Positions 10,609 to 21,682 of a stretch of DNA of 64,000 bases are shown piece by piece. Source of the DNA: Cercophora sp. LCS_1 (taxonomy: Eukaryota > Ascomycota > Sordariomycetes > Sordariales > Lasiosphaeriaceae); assembly GCA_036250225.1 (NCBI GenBank), contig JAPZLL010000044.1:62001-126000 (forward strand), given 5' to 3'. Each line of letters opens with the position of its first letter. Within the stretch, counting starts at the first letter, position 1. The notes under the pieces are model-generated. The model saw nothing but the letters and a program-made list of their open reading frames with translations. It was not told the DNA's origin and searched no databases. The position numbers and the translations under genes were made by a program.

Positions 10609-12017
10609 TGCTGTAGCAGGTCAATGCCGATTTCTTTTCTCTTCCTCGTGGATGATTGGGGTGTTTTGACCGTGCTACCTGGGTAAAAGCCTCTGGCTTA
10701 GGAGAGGGGATATTCCTCGCATGTGACGGACACGTAGACGTGCCTGATGGACGAAACCACGCTTAACACGACAAGCCTCCGTCTTCGGTGTTGTCTTCAA
10801 GCCCAAAGGTTGCACACGCGTTATCGTGCACTTCAATCCTCTTCTCCCATATTGAAGGCCGGGCACCATGAGGTCAAAGTCCATCTTGCAAAAGCCAAAG
10901 ACAAAGTCCGCCCGTCGACTAGCTTTGTCGCTCGATATTGGACGTCCTCGCTGAGTAATTCCTGCTGTTATATTTAAGACTGTGGTGGGCGAGGAGGAAC
11001 GTTAACTTAGGTCTCCCTAGGTTCCGGGGGAGTGACAATTGTTGTTTTTGTTGTGAAAAGATATTTCTCAAGCGACCGTCGTATTGGTGGGCGGACATGC
11101 TATAAATGACTGCTTTGCTGGGCAGGTGTCTAAGGTAGGTTTATATCTCTTGAAGGTCGGATGAAAAAGGGGTCGGCTTTTCGACCCATTCCGGGCTGCA
11201 CTAGAGTCACCCTCGCCTGTGCAGAGGCACTGAAGAGACCGTGGCTGGCGACGTCCTGATGGTCAAATGCACCAGGGATGCCGGATGGTTGCGGTCCTTT
11301 TGCCAACCGGTCCCTCATCGTTGCCATTCTTTATCCTTCCGCAGCTGTGCGGCACAGTGGCAACCCTTGTCGGCAAATGAACGGAGTGCGTGTGGGTGCC
11401 ACTGCAGAGGTTATTTTGGTGTCTCCGTTCACCAAATTCACTCTGATCGCCGTTTGATGAGTAAGGCGCCGACCCCAAACACACAATAAGTTTGTCGTAA
11501 ATGCGGATGACGAGAAGAGAGGGAACCACCTCATCACTCTTCCAGTGTCTGGGCCATAACTCTTATCCGTTGGCTCAGAGCCGGGAAGGAGCCATTGCGT
11601 CGCGCCGATCGAAGGTGTTGGCTCCTTCCATGCGGCACAGCAACAACACCAGGAAACTCCCAATCCGAAATATGGATGCAAACCACCAACCGACATCTAC
11701 AAACAAGGTCATACGTTGCTCCAGGTATATTTGCCACAGTCTGCGCCACTGCCTGGTAGGCCAAGCCGGTCCTTCTGTCGTTTTGATGGGCGCGGTGCTA
11801 CCAACAGCCGGTCGAGGTCGCATCACGAACCGCCCCAACGTTCCATCCCGCAAAGAAGGATCACGCCAGACCCCTTCTGTCAACCGAGACCTGGCTAATC
11901 CTTTTGCTGCAACACAAACAGTCGCTTCCTATATCACAGCATCGTTCCCGCAGTGGGGAAACTAGAAGATGGACATTGAACCTAGATTCCACCTGCCTTG
12001 TGCGACACAGGGCTACG
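10609..12017. other. Intergenic region, no gene seen
   Basis: About 1.4 kb without a supported gene. Open frames on both strands are short, low in recognisable motifs and overlap each other. The right part probably holds the promoter and leader of the ankyrin gene. Confidence 0.4.
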
Positions 12018-14245
12018 ATGGAGGCCGTCGCAGCTGTCATCGGTATCGCCGATGTCACAATTCGAACAAGCTCGAAGCTCTGGGCGCTCTGCAATGCGTG
12101 GCGTGAGGCCCCGAGCGATCTCCATCGACTCCGCGATGACTTGACCCGTACCGAGCTGTTCTTTGCCGAGACGCGAGAGGGACTGGTGTCTACCTCGCCA
12201 CAAGCAGGCCTCAACGAAAAGGTTATCTTGTTGGATCTGAAGAGGTTGCTGGACCAAGGGGGATTGGTGATTCAAGAGGTGGAGGACATTGTCGATCAAC
12301 TTTGGGATGGTACAGCGTCCAGCCCGTCGGACGTGCTGAATGCAAGGCGCAAGTTGACATGGCTAAAGAATGCGACCAAGATCAACAAGCTGAGAAAGGA
12401 GCTGGGGACTGTTTTATCAGCTGTCTGTCGGGTTCTCGTCGTGCAGAACGTGTAAGTCTGGTCCGGTAGCTGTAGTGGCAAAGCTGACCCATTCGCAGGA
12501 CCATATCGACTGAGCTCCGTGCATCCCTTGACGACGTCTACGGCGGACTCCGCTCACACATTGACGATTCGGTCGAGCGAACCTCCAAATATGTCGGCGC
12601 CACCGTAATCTCCTCTGAGCAGCGCATCATTTCCAGAATCGACTCGAGCTTGGAGGACCTCCAAGTGAAGTTGACACCCCCGTCGGAACCTCTTGACGAC
12701 AAACCCGGTTCTCTCGATCGCCCCGTCCGCCCCTTTCCATCTCGCCCAACCCGCTGCACCGTCACCTGCGCCTGCGAATGCCACTACCTTTCCACTTTCT
12801 CCAAGGTCAACCTTACCACCCTCCGATCGCTCCTAGGCTTCTTAACCCTCACCCACGCGGGAAACCCAACTCGCACATGCACCGACAAGTCCTGCCAGAA
12901 TACCCGAGCATCCTCTGCCACCCAACAAACCAGGGTCTTCTACACGCTACCAAATTGGCTCTCACGCGCCTCCCTCTACATTTCCTTCTCCAGCAACCTC
13001 GGCGGCGGCCCTCAGTTCTCCCTCCGGATGCTCAACCGCGTGTCGGAAAACGCCGCGAAAGAGACGCTCTGGAGCATCATCACACGCGGCGATTCTGTCA
13101 ACGAAGCCAAACGTCTCCTGATGACCAAACAAGCAACCATCTACGACATCCGCGACTGGGACTGCGTCCCACCCATGTACAGCGCGCTGCAGTTCCGACG
13201 CATCGGCGTCTTCAAGCTCCTCCTCCAAGCGGGCGCCGATCCCTACCAGATGGTCAACTACCCCAAGGTGGACGAAAAGCCTACGCCTGCGCAAAAGGCC
13301 ATGGAGCTTGTTCTCTCGGGTGATCCAGCGGGAAAGGAGGTATCCGAACTCTTGCCTGTGTCGCAATACGTTGAGCACTTCGATTATCCGATGCTGCACA
13401 AGGCCGTCATGGGGTATTTGAATGTCGACCTATCAGGCATGGTGACAGACCCGCAATATGCGTCGAGTATCAACCAGCGCGCACCGGATGGACTTACGCC
13501 GATTGAGTTGGCTGCTATCAAGGGGGATGCAAAGGCGTGTCGACTCCTGCTCCGCGCGGGCGTTGATCCAACATCTCTTAGTGCCATCGAGGCGTTACGA
13601 CAGGCGTGTCGGTGCGGCCATTACGAGGCAACCAAAGCGCTTCTCCAAGGCGGCATCCCTACTCGTCCAGGAAGGGGGTACACACCCTTTTTGCTCGCCG
13701 CACGGTCAGACTCGGGCGATGTACGGCTCATGCCGCTGCTGAATGAGTACGGCGCTGGTATCACGTTTGACAGCGTGCTTGCCGCCGCGGCGTTGATTTA
13801 CGCCACGGTCAAGGGTAATCTGAACATTATGCGGTATTTCTTGGAAAACGGGGCGAACAAATACCAGCTGGATCCTGAGGGCGATGGGGTGATTATCCAG
13901 GCGATTCTTCATAACCAGATTGAGGCAGCGAGGTTGTTGCTGGAGAATGTGGTGCAGATGACGACGGTGAATGTGTATGGGAGGAATATCCTGCATGTGC
14001 TCGCTGCACAGGGGACGAGCGAGATGATGGATTTGATTAGCACGGCGGATTTGATGGGGGTTGGTACGTTGGCGAGGGATAAGTGGGGGAAAACGCCGCT
14101 GCAGGTGTTGATTACGGAGAGGAATGTCACGCCGGGGTTGAGGAAGGCCTTCGAGAATTTGCTGGATGCTGCGGAGGGTGTGGAGGTGGTGGGTGAGCCT
14201 GATGATGGGGAGGAGCTGTTTTTCGATGCTGTTGAGAATCTTTGA
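12018..14245 (+). CDS. Ankyrin-repeat protein with fungal N-terminal helical domain
   Basis: Exons 12018-12451 and 12499-14245, with a 47 bp intron, give 726 residues. The first 145 residues (MEAVAAVIGIADVTIRTSSK onward) are the helical domain commonly found at the N-terminus of fungal STAND and ankyrin proteins, predicted to act in signalling or oligomer assembly. A Pro- and Cys-containing linker follows. From about residue 370 there are six or more ankyrin repeats, for example GLTPIELAAIKGDAKACRLLLRAG-type units and a GRNILHVLAAQG unit. No NACHT or NB-ARC P-loop is seen, so this is not a complete NLR. The start at 12018 was chosen because conserved sequence begins there; the frame is open upstream. 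Function is unknown. Confidence 0.82.
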
Positions 14246-15673
14246 GACTAATGGAGCTGGGAATTACTCAACTGCTGTGAGAACAAAGTACGGCAAAGCG
14301 TATCTTTTTGATAGGTAATGCGATATGGCCATGGAGAGTTGTTATGTGCCCGACGCCGACACATCGCCCGAGTTGTGCCTGTTGTGCCCCGTTTTAGACG
14401 TTTTACCACCCGAGCTCGACGCTACGTGACTCCTCGTCACGTTTGATCAGTCCAGATCATACCTGGCTCAGCTTCGGCTAATATTTTCCCATTGAACAGC
14501 ATAGTCTTCTGAGAAAGTGCAGTTTTGGCCGAAGGGCCCAAAAATGGGACACTCGCACCCGCAATAGCTACCACCCAGAACTTCATGGACAATTCGTCTA
14601 GCCTTCCGCTTGGGAATGTGTTACGGCCTACTCGTAATGCGCCAAAGGTAAATCAGGTGAAAATAGTACGGCAGGAAGACTCCTGAAGGCGGTAAGGGCA
14701 AGAGGGCTGAATGAAGGCCAGCACAGCCCTTGGGGGGGGGAATACACTGTCAAAGGGGCCGCGGTTCAACTTGTAATTGTTTACCACCTCCCCTTCCTTG
14801 CTAAATTCAAATAACTTCAAATAGGACAAACCCAGGTATGGTCAGCCAGGAAGGCTTAAAAGAAGCCAGAAAAGTCGTGTAACTTCTCAATAATCCCCGC
14901 GAAGCTGTAGATCTTGTTATACCCCTCCCTCGCTTAGGGAGTGGTAGCTTTCTTTATCACCTCTCTGACACTGCTTTAATATCGTCTCGTCGATAATCCC
15001 CTTAGCCAGCTCCTCGTTCGGACTTTTTAAGTTGCATAGAATCCTGGTATAATATTTCGCCAGTGCTCCACGTGCGTGACGAGACGTAGTAGACCGGCCT
15101 CACGTTACTAGGAAACTCTTCCATCTTCATCGTTTGGCTATTAGTGAGTCGCATTCTGTCTCGGTGTTCTAGCTACTCCTAGGTGGCTGACAGTTCGGAA
15201 ACCGCTCAGATTGCAGACTGTTATCTGGATCAGTGGATTTGTGCGGGGGAAGGCGACAAAAAGGTGCCCGCGCCGAGGGTCAACCTGTCAGTTTCTCTGC
15301 ACGTCGGCAGGGACCGGACCGAGAGTGTGAGGTGAACTCAAATACCGTCACATACGGCACCAAGTAAACATCCATCTCCGAAACGCCTGATGGTGGCAGC
15401 TCCGGCACAGAAGCGACCCCCTTTACCCATGTGAATGACTCGGCAGTACTAGCACCCAGAACGCGTTCCTACGGGGACCCCCTGAGCTGTGTGAGGAACA
15501 CTGCCTGTCATACGTTTCGTGGTCGAGGCCCAGCGTAGCAATATGGGATTTGAACGCATTCTTCTGATCTCGGGGCCTGAGCGAGCAAGTGTAGACTAGG
15601 TATGGGCGCAAATCTCCAGCCGCGAGAATTCTGGCTGATAGCAGCGTTGGATGCATCTCTTGCACAAAAAGCG
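14246..15673. other. Intergenic region with a possible decayed mobile-element relic
   Basis: About 1.4 kb without an intact gene. Between roughly 14900 and 15060 the minus strand shows a short frame containing EELAKGIIDETILKQ and nearby stops, which could be a decayed transposon or gene fragment; I do not recognise the family. The rest shows nothing I can support. Confidence 0.3.
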
Positions 15674-17332
15674 TTAATTCTCGCTCCTCGCCGCCCGAAC
15701 CATAAACCCCTCCGCCGTCTTGAGGACGTCAGGCCCCTCTGCGTTTTTAAGCCCACCGCCGCTATGGCCGGAATTGTGCTTAGTCACCTCCGACTTGAAC
15801 AGCAAATCCGCCGCCGGAAAGGACGAAACCGCCAGGCCAACCCCCGTCGACCACGGCAAGAATAACCAGAGCAAAGCCACCCATAACGCCAAGAGTACGG
15901 TTCCCTCGAGAGAAATGAACACGGTGACAAGAGTCGGGTCGAACTTCAATTTGACGAGGGGTGCTACAACCGCGGCCGTGGTGTAGAACTCGGGGGGCAG
16001 CCCGGGGTTCAACGCCTTGAAGTCAAGTGCTGTGTTTCCGTAGTTGTTGGCGTTGAACAGCCAGATGGGGAACGCGAGGATGCTTCGAAAGTTTTGGAGG
16101 AGAATACCATCAACGTAGGTGTCAGACAGGCTGTTTTGGTTGTCCCAGAAGATCTCGAGGATTGAGGACGGGGCAGGGATGTTGGCGGCGCGGAAGTCCA
16201 GAAGCCAAGATAGGGCGGCCTTGTAGGCGTCGACGTCGGTAGTGTTGAGTGAGATCTGGCCGGGAGGAGTCAGCTCCGACACTTCAACAATGGTAAGGTT
16301 AGATCGCGCTGAAAGGACTGTCGCCTGACGCTTGAAAACGGTCATGGTTGTCGTGATGTTAGGCGTGAGGCTCTTGTTGGCAACGCAACGACCCGAGTCG
16401 ATTCCATCGCAGAGGAATAGGGTTGCGTGCATGGAGCCCTGCGCTAGGGCTAGACACAGCTCGGCTGCGATGCGAGTGCGGTCTGAGCCAAAAAGAAGGC
16501 AGTCGCTCTCGGAAAAGGATGTAGCTCCCGATCGACCATGGAACTCGACCTGAACGACTGGCACCTCCTTGATGCGGACCAGTCTGTGATCTGGATTTCC
16601 TGACGGCGTCCAGGGTGCGGCCAGACTCAAGCCCCCAGAGAGCATATAGGACGCGCACTCGAGGTCACGCTCAGAAGGCTGGCAGCGCAGCGGTTCAGCG
16701 ACAGTCGAATAGAGCGAGTTCGTAATGAGGTTGTGGACAATCGACGAGTAAGCGTACGGAACAATGGCGACCGGGGGATCTGTATCCTGGTCTCGGAGCG
16801 CGCTCACGAATGTGCCGACATACGAGGCGTTAAACGGCCCAGTGCCAGAAGTGACATCGTAGACTAAAGCTGTGTCGAATACTGTGATGAGCGATGTCCG
16901 CGCGAAGAGTAGCACACCACCTAGCCATGGGAGCGTCGTCAAGCAGAGCCTGAGGATGGCGCCGACACGGGTGGCCAGTTTCGATTTCCGGGCGAAGATG
17001 AGCTGAATGGTGCCCCAAAAGTCCGTCGTGGGTGATAGGCTGAGGAGGGCGGCGAGCGAAAGCCCTGTGTCACCGTTGATCCGATTCCAGTGCAGGCGCG
17101 TGAATGAGCTGGATACTGCAGCCGTAGATGCGACGGTCAAAACGCCCTGCAGGACCCGAACGACGATGAGGGTAGTTCCGACATCGGTCTTGTTCCACCA
17201 GCTGAGCTGCTCCTGCCTGTCTGACTGTGTTTGCGCCCAGGTTGTTGTGAGGCTAGCAAGAACAATGATAACAAAGAGCGCAGAAGAGGCGACAACCAAA
17301 GCCGCCTGCTTGAGGAATTCCCCGTATTTCAT
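15674..17332 (-). CDS. Four-TM fungal membrane protein with large ectodomain, function unknown
   Basis: An intronless 552-residue protein. Hydrophobic helices occur at about residues 10-32, 53-72 and 128-147, and one near the C-terminus (about 490-515). Between the third and last helix lies a domain of roughly 330 residues with Cys residues and N-glycosylation sequons, likely outside the cell or in the lumen. The same plan is seen in the 744-residue protein at 40830-43064, so both may belong to one fungal-specific family. No catalytic motif was recognised. The downstream end lies close to a region without genes; regulation cannot be read. Confidence 0.7.
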   Translation of the reverse strand: MKYGEFLKQAALVVASSALFVIIVLASLTTTWAQTQSDRQEQLSWWNKTDVGTTLIVVRVLQGVLTVASTAAVSSSFTRLHWNRINGDTGLSLAALLSLSPTTDFWGTIQLIFARKSKLATRVGAILRLCLTTLPWLGGVLLFARTSLITVFDTALVYDVTSGTGPFNASYVGTFVSALRDQDTDPPVAIVPYAYSSIVHNLITNSLYSTVAEPLRCQPSERDLECASYMLSGGLSLAAPWTPSGNPDHRLVRIKEVPVVQVEFHGRSGATSFSESDCLLFGSDRTRIAAELCLALAQGSMHATLFLCDGIDSGRCVANKSLTPNITTTMTVFKRQATVLSARSNLTIVEVSELTPPGQISLNTTDVDAYKAALSWLLDFRAANIPAPSSILEIFWDNQNSLSDTYVDGILLQNFRSILAFPIWLFNANNYGNTALDFKALNPGLPPEFYTTAAVVAPLVKLKFDPTLVTVFISLEGTVLLALWVALLWLFLPWSTGVGLAVSSFPAADLLFKSEVTKHNSGHSGGGLKNAEGPDVLKTAEGFMVRAARSEN

Positions 17333-18390
17333 TTTACTTAGCTGGTAGCGGGTTGTGGATGATCAAGGACGGGATTAGATTGAGAGCAGATCCCGGACGG
17401 GAGTCCACCACAGTTCACACGAATCGTTTTGGAGCCTGTTGGGAATTATGGCTGATTGCGGCACTGTCGGAGAGCTCCTTGAAAGGTGGCTTGGATGCAG
17501 TGGGTGGCACCCTCAAGGCAGAGGCTGTCAAGCAGGTGCGCGGATTCGAGCCTGCTCACGGTCGTGTCGGCCACCCCGTCTCCGTCGTCATTCTGCCCCG
17601 CTCATCGAGCGACCCAGCTGCCATGGGACTGGAATTTCCCTTGGTCCGGATCTCGTGCCACGCAGTTCTGACCTGCGAGTTTCAATATCTACCTAGCTAC
17701 CCACCAACCGGGGATGGCCAGCACACAACAAATTCTTCACGCTCCCCAGCGCCCGCAGCCCTATCTCCAGATTCTCGCTCTGGGTACGCCACTGATTCCA
17801 AAAACAGGGAAATCCGTCAATCTGGACCTGCCATCTGCCACATTTAACGCCACGCGTAGGCCGACAGCTCGCAGGCCGCGCGTTCTTCCCCTCAGTCAGC
17901 CGCACTTTGGCGTCGTGGGCCTTCCCCTTCAGGCTTGTTTGAGGCTTTGAACCAAGACTTGCAGGCCATCGTCCCTCCCTCATTGGGTGGTCACTCGCGC
18001 AAGTAAGTCTGGGCCAAATCTAGAGGCTTGGCAGACCATGCTCCGAGGCTCTCACCCGCCGCACTTGGCAGTGAAACAGCATCCAGCTGAGGAGTGCTTG
18101 CGGCTAAAAATGCCTCATGATCGTGACCTTGATGCTCAAAATACGCAGCTCCAATAGCCGCTAGGCGACGGGCTTGCGTCAGATGACGGCGGCCCCTTCG
18201 GACACCATCTGGCAGAATGAGAGGGCTCGATGCTATCTCGGCCGCGTTCTGGTTCCTCCTCGCCAGAAGAGTTGCCAAGCTCTTTCGACTTAAAGGCAAG
18301 GCAACAACCCGTGGACACACCACATGCCTTCACACCTCCGAGCCTTATGCCACCAAAACAAGCCTCTCCCCTCTGAGCCGCTCCAGAACG
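17333..18390. other. Intergenic region, no gene seen
   Basis: About 1 kb. Overlapping short frames show no recognisable motif. An in-frame upstream ATG at 18217 could extend the next gene by 58 residues. Confidence 0.35.
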
Positions 18391-19221
18391 ATGGCGTCCG
18401 GAATGACCATGACAGGCGCCTGCCCTCCCAGCGCATCATGCACCGCCTATGGCGTCGGCACAGCTACATTTTGGGCACCCAAGATCTATTCCGAAACCAG
18501 AAAGACTGGAACGGTTACGGTGGTACACATCGTCAACACTGTGGCAGGTTCTACGTCGATTTCCACCATCGCCAACAACGTACCGCCGGGTTTCACGCCT
18601 CCGCCCACGAACTTTGGGGGAACGAGAACCGCACGAGCAACGTACGAGCGCTTCGGGAGCAACTCAACGACCACCGTGTAGGTTATTTCATCCTCCAGGT
18701 TGCATCAGCGATATAGAGACAAAAAGTGCTGACCACCTAATGGCAGTACGTATCCCACCCCCTTTGTCGACATGCCGGACACGTACAGCGTTGTCGGGGA
18801 CTATCAACTCAATAGTCCGTCTGACGGAACTAAAAAGTGTGTTCTAAATGCCTACAAGGCATTCGACATACCAGTCAACTGGCAGCCCAAGTGGGCCGTC
18901 AACGATCCAGAGTGGGATCTCGATGAATCTGGCTATGACCCGAAGGATGAACTGGGATGGAGCTTCAGCTACCTCGGGTCGAGCAAGCTCGTGGGATCGT
19001 ACGTCATCCATCAATTAGTCGACCTCATACCAGATGACAACCCAGACATGCCGCACTCGGTCGTCAAGGCATGTAAAACTCCGGACTACGTCTCCCCCGC
19101 GGCTGTGACAGCAGTTCCAAACTGGAAGGTCATAGGAGTGAAGTCCATCAGCTACGAAGGGAGCAGTCCCACTGCAGCGAGAAGGGCGGCCGAGAACCTC
19201 GGAAACGAGACACTAACGTAG
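18391..19221 (+). CDS. Hypothetical two-exon protein
   Basis: Exons 18391-18677 and 18747-19221, with a 69 bp intron, give 253 residues. I do not recognise the family. The N-terminal half is rich in Thr, Ser and Pro with a repeated TVTVVHIVNT-like stretch; the C-terminal half is more polar and includes WAVNDPEWDLDESGYDPKDE and two well-spaced Cys. No clear signal peptide follows the ATG at 18391. A longer form from 18217 would add a hydrophobic and basic N-terminus that could act as a targeting sequence. The good splice junction that keeps the frame across both exons is the main evidence that this is a gene. Confidence 0.55.
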
Positions 19222-20905
19222 GGTCCGGCTAATACAGCTCTAGGGCAAGGTCTACCAGAGAAGCAGCCAGGACGCCGATGACCCAGGATTGGGGGCTACT
19301 AGGGTTTGGACTGTATCGTAACACTGCGATTGTTGAGGGGGGGCGAGGGACGTCAAGAGGCAGGCCATGAGTGTCTCAGTTGGCCAGACGGTTGACCGTG
19401 GCCCGGCATGATGGCACTCAGGGAACGGCTTTTGCCGCGGCACTTGGCGGCGTGAATGTAGCCAAAGCCGTAGAAACGTACTCTTGATGGTGTTCACAGA
19501 AATTTCATAGGCAAAGTAACTCGAGCTAATAATAAAATATTGACGGCGCTGATTCTAATCCCCTACTCGCGCTTACGCGACAAAGCCAGCGCCCTCTGAG
19601 TTTATTCCTTCTCTGTGGTCGTCTGAGTGCAGACAATGGGAAGCGGATATGTTTGCTTCTTACTCCTAAATTAGCTTCTTACCGGTCGACTACGTAAGTG
19701 ACCTGCAAGGTCTCCTACGAGGGATGCCACGACGGTATGCCAGAGAAGGGGTAAACATAAGAGCGACCAGAACCCTTTTGTAAACGCAGGAAGACCTCAA
19801 CCCATAACCCTTATAAAAACCGTGTGCCTTCTTGATCAACGTCTTGCGCCGCTTGACTACCTTTGTAGGCTGCCGCTTCGCCTCTCTCTTTGCAGCCGCG
19901 GTTGCTGCCGGCCTTTGGTTAGTGACCGTTATCGATGACCATCGTAGATTTTGGTGCATTTCAGGGGAGAAACATGTCAAGGAGGTGACTGAATACCGCG
20001 TTCCTTGATCCGAGGCCGGCGCGACTTGTTGCGGCTGGGCTCGTGCGCCGAAAAGCCTGGCCGCATCAGACGTTGTGATCTGGGCGCAACTCGACGTTAT
20101 CCCGTAAGTTCTTTTGGCCGCTTCTTCGTTACTAATTTTTTGGGACTCTCGCTCAGTAAAGCGCTTGATGAAGCCGTTTTGGGAGCCATTGCTGATAGAA
20201 CGGGGTGTGGCAGGCATTGTGGGAACGCGGCGAGTCTAGAGCAGGAAATGGCGATGATGGGTGCAAGCGCAAAGACAGAGGCGGGAAAAGTTGCGCAGCC
20301 AATGGGGATCGAGGAGGGGTACAGCATCGTGGACCTTGTCGTGACCTGCTGCCCCGCTGTCGAGGCCGCCGAAAATGGCGACACGCGCCAGCCGGATTCG
20401 GCGGCCATCCAACGGCGCTTTCTCGCTTTAACCTGCAAGTTTTACATGGTGTAGATAATATTATAATGGTTTAGAAATTGAAATACAGGAGTTTGAAGTT
20501 AAAGAAATTAAAAACTATCTTTTTGGGTGTTGTAAGCCTCAATTGTTGATAAATTCGCTTATTGATGGTGGTTAGGTGGATTGCAGCCGATGACGCGGGT
20601 TGAAACGCGCCCACGACAAGTCTATCTTATCATGGTTGTCAGCAGACCCCAAAAGCGTCTATCCCCGGCGCCGGATAATTTCCGGGCAGCCCCCAACACC
20701 GGGTTTGGATGTCGGCACCACGGCGAATCCTGCACCGCATCAGGGTCAGCATCCTTTTTAGGTTCTAATATACACATAAGATCCTAATATGAACCGCTGC
20801 TCTGGTCTGCCCGTCTCATATATCTTGAGCACTGCCCCGCCGCTTGCTACATCCGACGTTCTCCTTGTTGCTTCCATGACGCGTCAAGACATACAAACCC
20901 TCAAC
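19222..20905. other. AT-richer, decayed intergenic region
   Basis: About 1.7 kb holding the MADS-like relic described separately and an AT-rich stretch at about 20450-20570, consistent with old repeat-induced decay. No intact gene was found. The right end should contain the promoter of the small secreted protein gene. Confidence 0.4.
19715..19905 (-). pseudogene. Short MADS-box-like relic with a frameshift
   Basis: On the minus strand a basic block containing KRRKTLIKKAHGFYK resembles the DNA-contacting helix of MADS/SRF domains. About 15 bases after this, the expected following beta strand (VEVFLRLQKGSGRSYVYP) is found in a different frame, ending at a stop near 19715. One frame is open from 20217 through the basic block, but the strand part lies in the other frame, so an indel has probably broken it. 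Resemblance to the family rests on a short motif only; a chance basic stretch remains possible. Confidence 0.4.
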
Positions 20906-21183
20906 ATGATTCTACTCCGCTTCGTTCTCTCTTTCGTCGTCATCGTCTTTTCGACGGCCGCGCCACTGCCACAAGGTGAAGAGCCAAAATGTGCTTCGGT
21001 GCCAGAGGTTTTCTGGAGCTGTGTGTCGGACTGCATCTATGACAAGTGCGAGCGCGGCGATGCGGCGTGCATCGTCCCTTGCGATGCCGCGTGCAGTATG
21101 TTATTTCTCTGAAGATCTGGATAATCACTAACAGGATGCCAGAGGAAGAATATGCGCCCGATTGTGAGCCGGGTATTTGGTAA
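20906..21183 (+). CDS. Small secreted eight-cysteine protein
   Basis: Exon 1 is 20906-21095 and exon 2 is 21143-21183, giving 76 residues. A strong signal peptide (MILLRFVLSFVVIVFSTAAP) precedes a mature part of about 55 residues with eight Cys, a pattern of disulfide-stabilised apoplastic proteins or effectors. The intron is gtatgt...ccag; there are two possible acceptors 11 bp apart. I chose the second because the first AG lies directly on the CTAAC branch sequence, and the second gives a short clean tail (KEEYAPDCEPGIW) with an even Cys count. The first acceptor would give a longer tail ending near the interspersed repeat at 21224. Without splicing the frame ends after MLFL. Function unknown. 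Confidence 0.6.
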
Positions 21184-21223
21184 TGGGAGGATGGTTGGTT
21201 GTTGGTGGCATCTACTGTTTTGT

Positions 21224-21262
21224 GCGACGAATCTGGGCACATAAAATTTCCTTTTTCGTACC
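21224..21262 (+). repeat. Interspersed repeat, copy 1
   Basis: The stretch starting gcgacgaatctgggcaca and continuing through an aaatttcctttttcgt-like part recurs inverted at 24861-24898 with a few differences. Both copies lie beside several short ctcagg/cctgag words. It could be the end of a decayed DNA transposon or MITE. Confidence 0.55.
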
Positions 21263-21682
21263 TCACCCACGGGACGCTGCTCACCCCGGGCTCAGGTCCG
21301 GCTCGGGATTGGCTCAGGATTACGGATCCGTAGCTCGGGCTTGGATGAAGCTGGATGTAGTCGCTGCTATTGCTTATACTGACTAGAGACAGAAACAGTC
21401 ATGTTGGTATAAGTAGAGCATGTTATTCAACACATAAGGTCACACAGGACGAAGAGGGTGGAAAAACGGGTTGAGTTCTGGTCTTCATTACTACCACATC
21501 CTTGAGCTCAAGCCCATGAATAGGGATTGAGAACGGAACGGACACTTGGGGGTTTAGGCTCACCCCACAGGGAAAAAAAGCAGATGCTAAATCTAGATGG
21601 GCGGATAATGGCCTAGGCAAAGAAAGCCAGCGGTTTCCCCCCTCCACATGCTTGATTCCTCTTCTTCCTTTAGTTTCGCCGA

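Noticed and set aside
12018..14245. Complete NLR-type receptor
   Set aside because: Has the N-terminal helical domain and ankyrin repeats, but no P-loop NTPase domain between them.
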